Shown here one piece after another: positions 31,450 through 41,788 of a stretch of DNA of 64,000 nt (positions within the stretch are counted from its first letter, which is position 1; every line of letters starts with the position of its first letter). Under the pieces are notes generated by a model, which had not been told where the DNA came from, searched no databases, and was given only the letters and a program-made list of their open reading frames with translations. Both the position numbers and the translations under genes were made by a program. The stretch spans positions 122,260,251 through 122,324,250 of the forward strand of contig OW240915.1 of the NCBI GenBank assembly GCA_933207985.1, read 5' to 3'. This DNA comes from Pelobates cultripes (taxonomy: Eukaryota > Chordata > Amphibia > Anura > Pelobatidae).

Positions 31450-32135
31450 ACGAAGCTAACCCTGTGTATGCCGCCAGCGACAATAGACAACACCACCGGC
31501 AAGAGGTACTGCTGGAGGGTCGTCCCACACAGGGGTTAAGAGACACCGGAGCCACGATCACCTTGGTACAAAGCCGATTAGTCCCAGAGCACAAGCGCTC
31601 TCCTGACACAGTAGCTGTCCAGGTGGCTGGAGGGGACATTTACAAACTACCCACTGCAAAGGTACATTTGGATTGGGGTGCGGGGAAAGGACTTGTGAGG
31701 GTGGGGATTATGGATAATTTGCCAGCCGAAGTTTTGCTGGGAAACAACCTGGGACCTATGACCTCAGCTTATGCTCCTTCTTACAACGCTGAGGCACATC
31801 CCGTGACGACCCGGTCACAAGCAGGATGAGTGCAAGACCAGTGCGGGAGGCTCAGGTAAGACTTAACCCGACTGTGACCACCCCTCCTGCCCCTTTGCCC
31901 TGGGACACCCCTGCAGCCTTTGAGGCTGAGACCAAAACTGATCCGACGCTCCAAAAATATAGGGAAAGGGCTGATACAGGGACTGGGGGATCCGACCAGG
32001 AGACTTTTGCATGGGAACAGGGCCGACTGTACCGACACACAGAGAAGAAGGGCCACCGGAGGAGACAGTTAGTGATACCCCACAAGTATAGGCGGGATAT
32101 CCTCTGGGTGGGTCATGATATTCCCTTAGCCGGGC
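31450..32135 (+). pseudogene. pro: Gmr1-like protease, linker and integrase N-terminus
   Basis: On the plus strand, NPVYAASDNRQHHRQEVLLE leads to the retropepsin site LRDTGATITLV (about 31533), GGDIYKLPTAKVHLDWG and AEVLLGNNLG. The frame ends at a TGA (31827-31829) and continues one base over with AQVRLNPTV and LPWDTPAAFEAET. It then reaches RRDILWVGHDIPLAG, the start of the integrase zinc-binding domain, where a solo LTR cuts in at 32136. The rest of this integrase resumes at 33273. The upstream gag and 5' LTR are missing because of the joint at about 31448. Confidence 0.85.
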
Positions 32136-33272
32136 TGTGACAGACCCATCTGCCTGGACTAAAAGTACTGTGTTCGTCTGTTTTGCCGTTTGCATGAATT
32201 CCCCCATTCGTATGCTTTGTTTAAGGGAACGTCGGTTTTTGTCGAACGGAACTACCGAACGGATGGCCACCCAGAAGAGAAGTGTGCTGCTGGTTAACCT
32301 ATTGATCCCAATTAGAACGTTGCGGTTAACCACAGACACAGAATACCGGGTGGTCGTCGTTCGTATGTCAACCACGAGGCGGCGGCCATTTTCACCATGC
32401 GAAAGACCAGCGGTGTTCGACGGTTATTTCATGGAACTGAAAACGGACACTTTTTCAACCGAACACCGCTGAAGCCGTCGACCTCTCCTTCTCAATCGAC
32501 AAAAACATACGAATGCCGGCCGTTCGGGAGATTCAACAACACGAATGGACTTAACCCAGATAGCCGTCCCATGGAGTCAATCGCATACCGAAGAACTGTA
32601 ATAGACTTTGACTCCATGGCGATTGAACTATGCGAATGGGATCTGAGCGCTATTCGCCAATAATATGCACTCAGATCCAGGCTATCTGGGGGTGTGTTTA
32701 CACGAATGCAATATGTTCGGCAGTTATAAAGTTATGTATTTTTATGTGTTGTATGACATGTACTTAAAATGGCGATTTGCCTCTGTTCTGGGAGATAATT
32801 GAATTACTTCCCAATTATCTCCCGAGCAGAGGGGAGGGAACTGTGATGCATGCTGGGAATATTGTGGGGATGTATGTCCAAAATGTCCCCATGTCCTTCT
32901 GTCATTTCAGTCCCCAAGTGGGAGACCTGCATAAATACCGGGCAGGTAGCCCACGGTAAATCAGTTTGTGTTTTACCCTCAAAGCGGAGCTTGGTCTCGT
33001 TATTGGGGGGATTTTATTACCGGCGCCTAGAGACTGCTTATTGGAATTATTTGCCGCTTGGAAGATATTGGCGTTCGGTTAATCTTGGCAGTTCGTGGAT
33101 TTGGAGCTCGTGAAGGGAAAGAGCCGTACAGGTACTGTTCAGGAGTTTGGAGTGTTCCCTAGCTGGCTGTTCGCATGGTTTTACTATACACGCTACCAGA
33201 CCACATTATTGCGAACGGGGAGCATTCATTAAACAGCGGTTTGGGCATTTTATTACTGGAGGTACCGTAACA
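32136..33272 (+). mobile_element. Solo LTR, family 1, inside integrase
   Basis: TGTGACAGACCC to GGTACCGTAACA, 1137 bp, very close to the LTR at 2540-3718. It is flanked by CGGGC (32131-32135) and TGGGC (33273-33277), a 5-bp duplication with one transition. The integrase coding sequence reads across the site when the LTR is ignored, so the borders are certain. It has the same palindromes and TATA-like site as its relatives. Confidence 0.92.
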
Positions 33273-34489
33273 TGGGCACTTGGCAGTAACCCGTACCCTG
33301 CACCGTATTACCCATACCTTGTTCTGGCCAGGGGTACATGCAGATGTGAGGTCATATTGTAATACGTGCGAGGTCTGCCAACGGGTAGGCAAGCGAGGAG
33401 ACCACCCCAAGGCACACCTCGTTAACATGCCCATCATCGACGAACCATTTAGCCGGGTAGCCATCGATTTAGTTGGGCCACTAGCCACCCCTAGTCCCTC
33501 TGGTAAGAGATACATTCTTACCATAGTGGACTATGCTACCCGCTACCCAGAAGCTGTGGCTTTATCTAATATCCAGGAAGACACGGTGGCTAATGCATTA
33601 GTGCAGTTATTTTCGCGGGTAGAATTCCCTATGGAGATCCTTCCGACAGAGGATCGCAGTTCACGGCAGAACTGACCCAGCAGCTATGGCAGGTTTGCAA
33701 AATAAAATCCCTTCTTAGCTCCCCGTACCACCCCCAGACCAATGGGTTATGTGAGCGGTTCAACGGAACCCTCAAGCAGATGTTAAAAACCTTCACTCAT
33801 GAGTATAGGGACTGGGAACGTTTTCTGCCGCACCTACTGTTTGCTTACCGGGAGGTGCCCCAGGAAACCACCGGGTTCTCTCCCTTTGAGCTGTTATACG
33901 GGCGCAAGGTATGGGGCCCCTTGAACCTGATCCATGAGCACTGGGAGGGAAAGACCGAGAACGCCGGGGTCCCCATCGTGCCTTACGTACTGGAGCTCCA
34001 GGACCGAATGGAGCAATTGGCTAAGTCAGTCCAGGCCAACCTCCAGGCGGCCCAGGGGCGACAGAAAGTTTGGTACGACCGGGGGGCACGGCAGAGAAGC
34101 TTCTGTCTCGGGCAGAAAGTCATGGTACTAAAACCAGTTAAGGCAGACAAGCTACAAGCAGCCTGGCAGGGTCCCTACCAGATAGTGGAGAAGAGAGGGG
34201 ACACCACTTATGTAATTGCCAGCTGTCACAATGAAAACTTAAGAAAGATATTTCACGTGAACATGTTGAAAGAATACTTACAGAGACCAGAGGAAGTGTC
34301 AGCCATATGTAGCCCTGCGCACGAGGACGCAGATAGTCTCCCCATACCCGACTTATTAACCCCTAACTCCCCAGTTGAAATAGTGAGCCAAGTGCAGATC
34401 GGGGACAGACTTAGCCCATTTGAGAGGGAGCAGCTACACAAACTGCTCCGAGAGAAACAAGCCATGTTCTCCCAAGAACCAGGGTACAC
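33273..34489 (+). pseudogene. int: Gmr1-like integrase, continuing from 31.45-32.13 kb
   Basis: After the solo LTR the frame resumes with HLAVTRTLHRITHTLFWPG, the zinc-finger Cys pair CNTCEVC (near 33355), the core with Asp in AIDLVGPLA (near 33467), then a one-base frameshift near 33640. The core goes on with ELTQQLWQVC and GLCERFNGTLKQM (catalytic Glu near 33758), FLPHLLFAYREVPQETTGF, the C-terminal domain with AAWQGPYQIVEKR (near 34165) and HVNMLKEYLQRPEEV. The second catalytic Asp region is disrupted by the frameshift. The frame then passes into the pre-RT linker FSQEPGYT near 34480, again showing integrase before RT. Confidence 0.9.
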
Positions 34490-35752
34490 TGATCCACCAA
34501 GTAGATACCTCTGGCCAAAACCCTTTGAGACAGGCGCCCTACCGAATTCCGGAGGCAGTAAGGACAGGCATGAAAAAAGAAATAAATGAGATGCTGCGAC
34601 TAGGGGTCATTGAAGCTTCCGATAGTCCCTGGGCATCCCCGGTGGTTCTGGTCCCCAACAAGGACGGCACCACCAGATTCTGTGTGGACTACCGGAAACT
34701 CAATGACAAAACTGTCACCGATGCCTACCCCATGCCCAGAGTGGATGAGCTGCTGGATCGCATAGCCAGGGGGAACTACCTAACTACCATTGACCTCTGT
34801 AAGGGTTACTGGCAAATCCCCCTGGCCAGGGAGGCTGTCCCCAAGTCGGCCTTCGTCACCCCGTTTGGTTTGTACCACTTTAAGGTCATGCCGTTCGGGA
34901 TGAAGAATGCCCCCGCTACATTCCAGCGCTTGGTGGACAGACTTCTTGATGGCTTCCAGGAGTTTGCCTGCGCATACCTGGACGACATAGCGATGGCTCA
35001 TGTGGGAATAGTCCTGGATCAGATTCGGGCCGCCGGCCTGACTCTAAAGCCAGAAAAATGTCACTTTGGGATGGCTGAGGTTCAGTACCTGGGTCCCCGG
35101 GTAGGCTGTGGGAAGCAGCGACCGGAGCCGGCTAAAATAGAAGCGGTCGCCAACTGGCCCACTCCACACACTAAGACCCAAGTGCTAGCCTTCCTGGGTA
35201 CCGCTGGGAGATTTGTACCTGAGTATAGCGCCATTGCCAAACCCCTGACTGACCTGACAAAGAAAAACCTTCCGCGACAGGTCCTGTGGTCTCCCCACTG
35301 TGAAACTGCTTTCCAAGCACTCAAAACTGCGTTGATTAATGCTCCTGTTTTGGCTGCCCCAGCCCCTAATCAACGTCCATACAGACGCTTCCATGTTCGG
35401 GCTGGGAGCTGTCCTCAGCCAAGTAGGAGATGATGGGAAGGAACACCCGATTGCCTACATCAGTCGAAAACTCCTACCACGCGAAGTCAGCTATGCCGCG
35501 GTAGAAAAGGAGTGTTTGGCTCTGGTGTGGGCATTAAAAAAGTTAACACCCTATTTGTATGGACAAGAGTTCACTCTGGTTACAGACCATAACCCGCTGG
35601 TGTGGCTCAACCGGGTCGCTGGGGACAATGGCAGATTGTTACGCTGGAGCTTATCCCTGCAACCCTTTAATTTTACAATCACCTACCGACCTGGGAAGCA
35701 GAACGGCAACGCCGACGGATTATCCCGGCAAACAGATCTCAGCCCAGCATAA
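34490..35752 (+). pseudogene. pol: Gmr1-like RT and RNase H
   Basis: A frameshift near 34490 leads into QAPYRIPEAVRTGMKKEINE, DYRKLNDKTV, LTTIDLCKGYWQIPLA, FGMKNAPATFQRLVD and the catalytic YLDD at 34975-34986. Just after YLDDIA about ten residues are lost before HVGIVLDQ, and three more after GTAG. A second frameshift near 35370 moves to the frame of HTDASMFGLGAVLSQ (RNase H), which continues through EKECLALVWALKK, TDHNPLVWLN and GNADGLSRQTD to the stop at 35750-35752. Apart from the two frameshifts and two small deletions the domain is complete, which makes this the most complete Gmr1-like RT in the window. Confidence 0.92.
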
Positions 35753-35821
35753 CTCTACGAGTCTGGACAGCCTTAGTCTGCCCCGAAAAGGGGTCAGACA
35801 GTGTCTGCCAGAGTGTTCCAC

Positions 35822-35834
35822 AAAGAGGGAGCAT
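35822..35834 (+). other. Polypurine tract before LTR
   Basis: AAAGAGGGAG, then CAT, ahead of the LTR start at 35835. It replaces the AAGGGGGGAG tract of family 1. Confidence 0.75.
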
Positions 35835-36998
35835 TGTTACAAAAGTCTGGAAATAACTATGTTACTGTTTGCTAACCAATGGATACTGTTTGTCCCTGTA
35901 TAAGTTTCAAATGAAAGAAGCACGAATGGATTACCCGAACCATTATAAAGACTCCATTCGTGGTACGAACAGGGGACCCCCCAGAGCTTGGCGTGTGCCG
36001 CCACTTAACCCCGTCACCCCGCAAACTACCGAACAGTCGACCACCCGGCCAGCGGCGTGTGGCAGCCATTAACCACCCAGGTGGCTGCGGTTTGCGGTTA
36101 ACCACAACTTAATTGATAGGCCTGGGGGCATCGTCGTTTGCATCAAAAATACCGAATGGGATCTACCGAACTACCAACCGAACGACGACCCCCTACAGCG
36201 GGCCGCGTGGCGATCATTAACTTGTGGTTTCTGTGGTTAACCGCAGGTCAAGTACCCTTCTACCAGGTGGTCCTCGTTCACGTACCGAACGAGTCCCACT
36301 ACCAGACAGACAGCGGGACTTCGCATGAACTGATACCCGAGTCTAGTTCCACGAGTTAGAAGCGAGGTCCCGTTGCCCGCCAAACCATCAGAAAACATGG
36401 CCGCCAACAGAGACTAACAATCCAAAATGCCGAACGGACTTTATACGGCAGCAACCGTCCGTTCTGTTCGTGGGATTTAAGCGCCATTCGCCTGTTTAAT
36501 GCATACGAACGCGAGCCTTTAGATGAGTGGTAGAATGAGTGGTTTCCCTATTAATGTAAAAGTTATAGATTTTCATGCAGTTTTCTGGGACATAATAAAA
36601 CGTGGTCTTTTGTGCGCTTGGAGATAATTAGATTGTAAAACCGTTGGCCTCATTATCTCCAAGCTGGGCGGGTACTAATTCAAATAATACACTGTGTTGT
36701 GATTGTGATATTTGTCTGTACTGTACCTGTATTCCATCAGGTCCACAGGGGGCTGTCCTTGGACCTGAGGAATCACATAAATTGCCATGCTATGTACCAG
36801 TAAAGCCAGTTCGTTTTGACCCTCAACTTGCAGCCTCGACAAATGTTGTAGGGATCCGGGATATTGATGCTTATATCGTGCTTGGGGATATTCTACATTT
36901 GCAGCTTACTACCGAAAGACCTCCATTCGACTCTCTGCAGCGGGAACCAGGACATCCAAGCGATCAACCCTCCTGCTAGACCGGGGGCAATCGTAACA
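35835..36998 (+). mobile_element. 3' LTR, family 2 (1164 bp)
   Basis: TGTTACAAAAGTCTGG to GGCAATCGTAACA. It differs from family 1 in U3 but keeps the GGAGATAATTAG/CATTATCTCC hairpin at 36609-36662 and an R-like GACCCTCAACTTGCAG segment near 36818. The right border abuts minus-strand integrase coding sequence of another copy exactly at its GHDVPLAG motif, so the element inserted there. Confidence 0.88.
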
Positions 36999-37735
36999 GC
37001 CTGCTAACGGCACATCATGCCCAATCCGCAGAATCTCCTGCCAGTATTTTGCAGGTACCACTAGCTGTTTATTCTGCGGAGGGGTACTCGGTTTCTGGGA
37101 CGGTTTCGGGATCCTGTACAGCCTATCCCCCACCCATCTACCCCTTCTCCCCCAGAATCGTCCCTGGCCCTTTACTTTGCTAACGTCAGGTCTTCCCTAG
37201 TTTCCTTCCCGTACATCTCTGGGGTATCCCAGCCTAAAGGGGCCTGGTCTAAGGTACAAGTCGGGGTAGAGAGTCTTACCTGGGTCTCAGCAGCAGGTGG
37301 GCCAGTCTCGGCGGCACGAGTCTGGGCACGGGTCGTGACAGCGTCCACTTCAGCGGGACCCATGGGAGCGAAGGCTGAAACAAGGGGCGCCAATTCATTG
37401 CCAAGGAGGACATCTGCTGGTAAGTCCTTCATGACCCCCACATTCACATGTCTAGTGCCCACTCCCCAATCCAAATGTACCCAGGCAATCGGTAGACGAA
37501 ACACGGCACCCCCGGCTACTCGCACTGCGACCGTGTCTCCGGTATGTTGGGCTTCGGATACCAGGTGCTTCTGAAGCAAAGTCATGGTTGCACCGGTATC
37601 CCGTAGACCACTGACCTCCTTCCCATTGACCTTTACACATTGCCGGTGGTGCTGTCTGTTGTCCCGGTGGGCAACTTGAACAGGGTCTGCCTCCCTTTAC
37701 ACACTCCAGGCCCCCTTTTAGAGGTCTTCTCCTTT
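36999..37735 (-). pseudogene. pro: Gmr1-like protease, linker and integrase N-terminus (insertion target)
   Basis: On the minus strand from about 37660: APPAMCKG, VNGKEVSGLRDTGATMTLLQ (retropepsin DTG, near 37590), GGAVFRLPIAWVHLDWGVG, ADVLLGNELAPLVSAFAP, continuous in frame with VTTRAQTRAAETG and the linker to GWDTPEMYG, then NKQLVVPAKYWQEILRIGHD at 37075-37015. It stops at the LTR of the plus-strand element. In this copy protease and the integrase linker share one frame, which supports a continuous PR-IN polyprotein. It is probably the upstream part of the minus-strand element whose downstream part is at 29950-31447. Confidence 0.85.
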
Positions 37736-37737
37736 TA

Positions 37738-37945
37738 CTGATTTATTTAACCAATCATTGTTAACAGAAGTAGTCCAAGAAGACTGGAAATTAGCAAATG
37801 TTTTGGCAATTCACAAGAAAGGTAGTAGGAAGGAATCAGGCATCTAAAGGCCAGTAAGCCTTACTTCAGTAGTGTAGAATGTAAAAGAAACCAAGTTAAA
37901 GGATAGGATTGTAGAACACCTAAAATCACATGGATCTTATTGATA
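37738..37945 (+). pseudogene. Rex1/CR1-like LINE reverse transcriptase fragment
   Basis: One frame reads LTDLFNQSLLTEVVQEDWKL, ANVLAIHKKGSRKESGI, stop, RPVSLTSVV, stop, ETKLKDRIVEHLKSHGSY. These are the first conserved RT blocks of non-LTR elements (W..A.V..IHKKG and the RPVSL motif). It probably belongs to the same family as the LINE at 52.1-53.5 kb, just upstream of the part preserved there. Both ends are truncated. Confidence 0.75.
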
Positions 37946-38732
37946 TTTTTGATTGGGTAACTGATTCCTCTTTTGCAACTGCCATCAAAACAAAACACTA
38001 AGCCCTCAGTGAGAACTATCCTAACAACCTACTTTTCTACTCAGCCCTTACCTTTTGTGTCACTATACACCATTAATTCTAGCATGTAAGCTCATTGAGC
38101 AGGGCCCTCAATCCCTCATGCATATCACATGGTCATCCAACCAACATTCTCTTTGCCATTTACATTCCTTCCTAAATGTCTGTGCGTTCCACACATTGCA
38201 ATCTCAAGTCCAACATTGTTGTGTATCCCGCAAAGGTCATTTACAGGTTCCATTCTTTATCATATTTATGGCTCCATTTTTTCATTTTGCTTCAAAATCC
38301 CGCAATATTGATATATATATATATATATATTTCTCTTCCACAGCCCTTATTATTACTTTAATAACAAAGTTCATACATGATTATTACATCTACAATGGAT
38401 TTAAAAATGGTAACAACCAATTGTAGACTTACACCTTCTTTCGAATATAGTAGATATTATTACCCATTACTTTTAAAAAAAAGGTTTATTGTAAATATAA
38501 CGCTGTAGTATACCATGACATTGGATCGAATTACATAGGGGTTAGTTGCGATTACATAGATCAGGAGTAAGATGGAGAGTGGTTACATGGTGAGACATTA
38601 CATCCCAGGTATGGTTTTCAGATATGTATTACATAATAGCAGAGTATTAGAGTCACAAAAATGAGTCATATAGTGCATAAGACATTCTGGAAGTTGTGTT
38701 TTGCGTAGGTATCTGAGCATAGCTGGTGTATT
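37946..38732. other. Unassigned, with short AT microsatellite
   Basis: ATATATATATATATATATAT at 38311-38330. The segment TGTAAGCTCATTGAGCAGGG near 38088 resembles a word found in many vertebrate interspersed repeats, but I cannot name the family. Confidence 0.35.
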
Positions 38733-39044
38733 TTATAAAACAACCACAAATAAATGCTTTGAGGCCAGCCAATTTGGGTCCAGGGGTGAGTCAGGGACTT
38801 TATTGTGCTTAAAGTAGTTTTGACAATCTTGAGAAATGTGTGATACGATGAAGGGGTCAGTCAAAAGGAATTCATTTTGTTTCCAGGTACTCTGACCACG
38901 GTTAGGGAAATGTTCCTTAATAGATAAGGTGATCAGGGTGTGGTCTGACCAGGACATCGATAAATAGATATTATGTGCTGCAGTGTGGTGAGTGATGCAC
39001 CAGGTGTCGACAAAGTTATGGGTTATGAGTATGTGAACTGCCAT
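38733..39044 (-). pseudogene. L1-like LINE endonuclease C-terminal fragment
   Basis: The minus strand reads NFVDTWCITHHTAAHNIYLS, then MSWSDHTLITLSI, then RGQSTWKQNEFLLTDPFIVS. This is the end of an apurinic-type endonuclease: the DTW block, the SDH motif with the catalytic Asp and His, and the W..N..LL.D linker typical of L1-type ORF2. The middle (around the YSRIDY block) is missing. Frame is open for 103 codons. Confidence 0.7.
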
Positions 39045-39935
39045 GCCTTGACGTGGAAGGTGAGCTTACATTGAATGGCCATTGGAGTTACTAAATAAAC
39101 CTCCAATTATTTAAATATATATATACAGGGATTTGGACTAGTGCGCAGGTAACTTTTTTGTTTTTTTATTGTATGTATTGGGGCTGATGTGTGCAATGGT
39201 CGCTGCTGCCGCCCAAGAGTAGTGAGATCTTGTGCACAGGATTTATTTTTGTGCATTTGTATAATCATTTATTAACAAGATCGACCCAAATGGTAGAGGA
39301 AACCTCCAGAGTGCTGCAATTCCTCCTCAAGTTGTGGAAGCCATGCGGTCCAGAAGCATGTGTGAAGATCATGGCGCTGTAACTTTGTCTTTTGAGGAGT
39401 TTCTTTAGCACAGATTTGTTGGATGAGTTTGGTGGATTGTCTAAGTGATAGGGGTATTGCAACCTGGAGCAGTCTCCTACCATCTTCAGGCGTGAATATG
39501 GGTTTATCATTTCAGTTCCGTTTAACAAGCAACTTCTCCCTATTTGTATTGTATATTTCCTGCATGTAGCACTGTTGTAATAGGTGCAAACATGCGCTGC
39601 TTACACATAATCACCATTGGCGTGGGCCGGGCTCAGGGGTTGCCACCTTCCATAGTGGGTCCTCAGAGAAGGGGGTTGCTACTGGGCAGTATATTTGTAA
39701 TCGGCAGACATTTTGTGCTAAAATAGAAATTAAAAGTGTCTACTGCCAGCCACACTTAAAACAAAGCTGACTCAATTTTGGTATCTTCAGGCTAAGAAGG
39801 ACCCATCATTTCTTGCTTTCTGTAACTCCAGCCATTCAAGCCTGAGCTAAGCAATGCGTTATATAAACAAAGCAAGTGATAAGGAATGAAGTCTCACAGC
39901 AAGGATGGGGTGGAATACAACCCAGAGAGACAAGT
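39045..39935. other. No recognised feature
   Basis: Mixed sequence with no domain or terminal repeat that I can identify. Confidence 0.35.
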
Positions 39936-40475
39936 ATACATTATTATATATATATATATATAAATATATATATATATACACACACATCTACCCACTATAC
40001 ACTTAATAACTATTATATTATATACATATAATTAGTATTACATTAATAATATAGACTATTTATTGATAAATATCAATGACAAATATCATATTATTTAATA
40101 AATGTTAGTTGAATAGAAATAATCTTACACACAGCTTCACACAAGAAGACCAGAAAGCCAGACACTAGTGACAGATAACACCTATTAATTCATTTTACTT
40201 TCGGAATCTTACAACGTCCCATTGTAAGTAAAAGGGTGAAATTAAGGTTAGGAGGTGTCAATTCTAGAATTAAGATGGAAATTGCTGCCACAAAACGGGG
40301 TAAATCCTTTGAACTGGCAGCAAAATTGAGTTATAATAACCATTATAGATAAGCCAAATTACATCAAAATCATAATCCCATTAAGTTAACTCTTTCCGGG
40401 ACAAGAAATTTTGGTGATGTAATTGCACCATCTACTGACCAAAACTAGATAATACTAGATTAGGTAGACACCCCT
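39936..40475. repeat. S repeat, copy 1 (with AT tract)
   Basis: An AT microsatellite (39936-39977) followed by about 500 bp ending TAGGTAGACACCCCT. The same block is found at 44925-45184 (partial) and 45544-46081 (full, with AT tract), with only a few differences. Each copy lies next to the ribozyme-bearing P repeat. Confidence 0.85.
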
Positions 40476-40834
40476 ACCTCACGTGACGTTCTGTGCGGCT
40501 TCCAATCACTTCCGGGTTCTAACGGGCAGACACTTTCCACTTCACTGCTCCATTGGGTAAGTGCACATTTACATATTTTTGTATTTAATATATATACACT
40601 AGATTGTTATGCATTCAATGATCTTGAAAAAGACCCGGCAGGGTTGAAACGTCGATTGATTTTTGTTGTATACCACACATGGATTAATAAAGCACCATTT
40701 TTTCTAATATTTGAAGACCTGTGAGTGCATCTTGACTTTTTCATTTCTATATAATTGACGCCTAAGATTTGCACCCAGGCAAGCAATACACTGCTTTCCC
40801 TTTTTTTGGTGTGTGCCAAGCTATTATCTTTTTA
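40476..40834 (+). mobile_element. P repeat, copy 1: PLE terminal repeat (pLTR) with ribozyme
   Basis: 359 bp from ACCTCACGTGACGTTC to TATTATCTTTTTA. The full copy at 45185-45543 is nearly identical and a truncated one is at 44797-44924. It contains a CRE-like GTGACGTT (40483-40490), an ETS-like CACTTCCGG (40507-40515) and the hammerhead-like fold at 40619-40658. Direct terminal repeats that hold a hammerhead are a known property of Penelope-like elements. There is no TATA box in the expected place for a TATA promoter; TATTTAATATATATAC at 40582 is AT-rich only. Confidence 0.8.
40619..40658 (+). ncRNA. Hammerhead-like ribozyme, U3-A8 core (copy 1)
   Basis: Stem I TGATC with GATTG (three Watson-Crick and two G-U pairs), box TTGAAAA at 40624-40630, one extra A, stem II GACCC/GGGTT with GGCA loop, GAAA at 40646-40649, then CG and the TC cleavage site at 40652-40653. 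Stem III is reduced to almost nothing, so any activity would be expected in tandem or dimeric form. Confidence 0.6.
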
Positions 40835-41788
40835 CATATTTGGGTGGTACGTCCCACCTTCTTGAGCACCCCTATTATTTATTACCTCTATTTTTTGTGG
40901 ATTGGTTCTGCCTCTTTTTTTCAAGCTGATACAGCATTAGGATTAGCAAGATCAGGAGCTCTAGCGGATACGGCTGAAACATTATCCATCAGTGATGAAC
41001 ATGCTTTATCTGTTTTATGGCCTCGTTCTACTAAAGATCTCTCACATACTAATACACCTAAAGAATTATACAATGATTTACTTAAGTTGAAAAGACGTGA
41101 GATTGACCTGGACTTGCACGGAGTTTTCATATCAGATTATTATCGTGCCAAAAGAATCCCTAGGGGATTCAGAAACGCCCCCACTATTGGGAGACAAAAT
41201 CCAGATTTTTGCAAACGCTGGATCAATATTGCAAACAAGTGCTCACTAGATTGGATGGTCATAGTAGTAGAGGAGGTCGGGAAGGAGTTAATCCAGGTGA
41301 AGAAATCCATTCAGGAATTTGAAGCAACTAATATCACTTCTTTACAAGCACCAACAGCAAATGAGATGTTGATTAAATTACAAGATGACATTCATAAATA
41401 TCAGAATGATTTAATCCGTTTAAAAAAACAAAAATTAAGTAAAGTTAACCACGACTATACACATCATCAGGTGTATAGATGGCTTAGTGGTATGGGCATG
41501 AACACTAGGAATGCTCCTCCCAGATTTAGACCTCGTATCTCTAGACCCTCCTTACAGACGATTGACATCAGTTCAGGGGAATCGGCTTCCGATGCAGAGT
41601 CCAAAGACACTAGACATCAGTCCAGACCTGAACCTTTTTTAGGAGTGGGCATCCATCATCAGGACCCTCCAGGCATGAGTACAGAAGCCAGCGGCACAGA
41701 AAAAAGAGACCACCCAGGCGAGGGAAAAAGGGTCACCAGATATGCCAACACAGCTGCAAAACCCCCATCACAGAAGAGACGTCCGTAG
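40835..41788 (+). CDS. Penelope-like element N-terminal ORF
   Basis: An open frame covers 40769-41788, but its first 22 codons lie in the P repeat, so the element-specific part starts after 40834. The N-terminal 35 residues are hydrophobic, then a helical region (SISDEHALSVLWPRSTKDLS, ELYNDLLKLKRREIDLDLHG) and a coiled-coil-like block with many Lys and Gln (about residues 180-215). The last third is basic and rich in Ser, Pro and Arg. I recognise no catalytic motif. Its stop (41786-41788) overlaps by four bases the first codon of the RT frame at 41785, in the other frame, so translation of RT would need reinitiation or frameshifting, or this could be a decay frameshift. It is probably the N-terminal extension seen ahead of RT in Penelope-like elements. 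Confidence 0.6.
   Translation, partial: HIWVVRPTFLSTPIIYYLYFLWIGSASFFQADTALGLARSGALADTAETLSISDEHALSVLWPRSTKDLSHTNTPKELYNDLLKLKRREIDLDLHGVFISDYYRAKRIPRGFRNAPTIGRQNPDFCKRWINIANKCSLDWMVIVVEEVGKELIQVKKSIQEFEATNITSLQAPTANEMLIKLQDDIHKYQNDLIRLKKQKLSKVNHDYTHHQVYRWLSGMGMNTRNAPPRFRPRISRPSLQTIDISSGESASDAESKDTRHQSRPEPFLGVGIHHQDPPGMSTEASGTEKRDHPGEGKRVTRYANTAAKPPSQKRRP

Noticed and set aside
31450..31639. N-terminal extension of the minus-strand pol frame at 30206-31639
   Set aside because: The extension is antisense to plus-strand protease sequence beyond the joint at 31448, so it is not part of the original pol.
40607..40819. 70-codon minus-strand frame, repeated at 45316-45528
   Set aside because: The two are identical because they are the same P repeat; antisense to the ribozyme and without motif.
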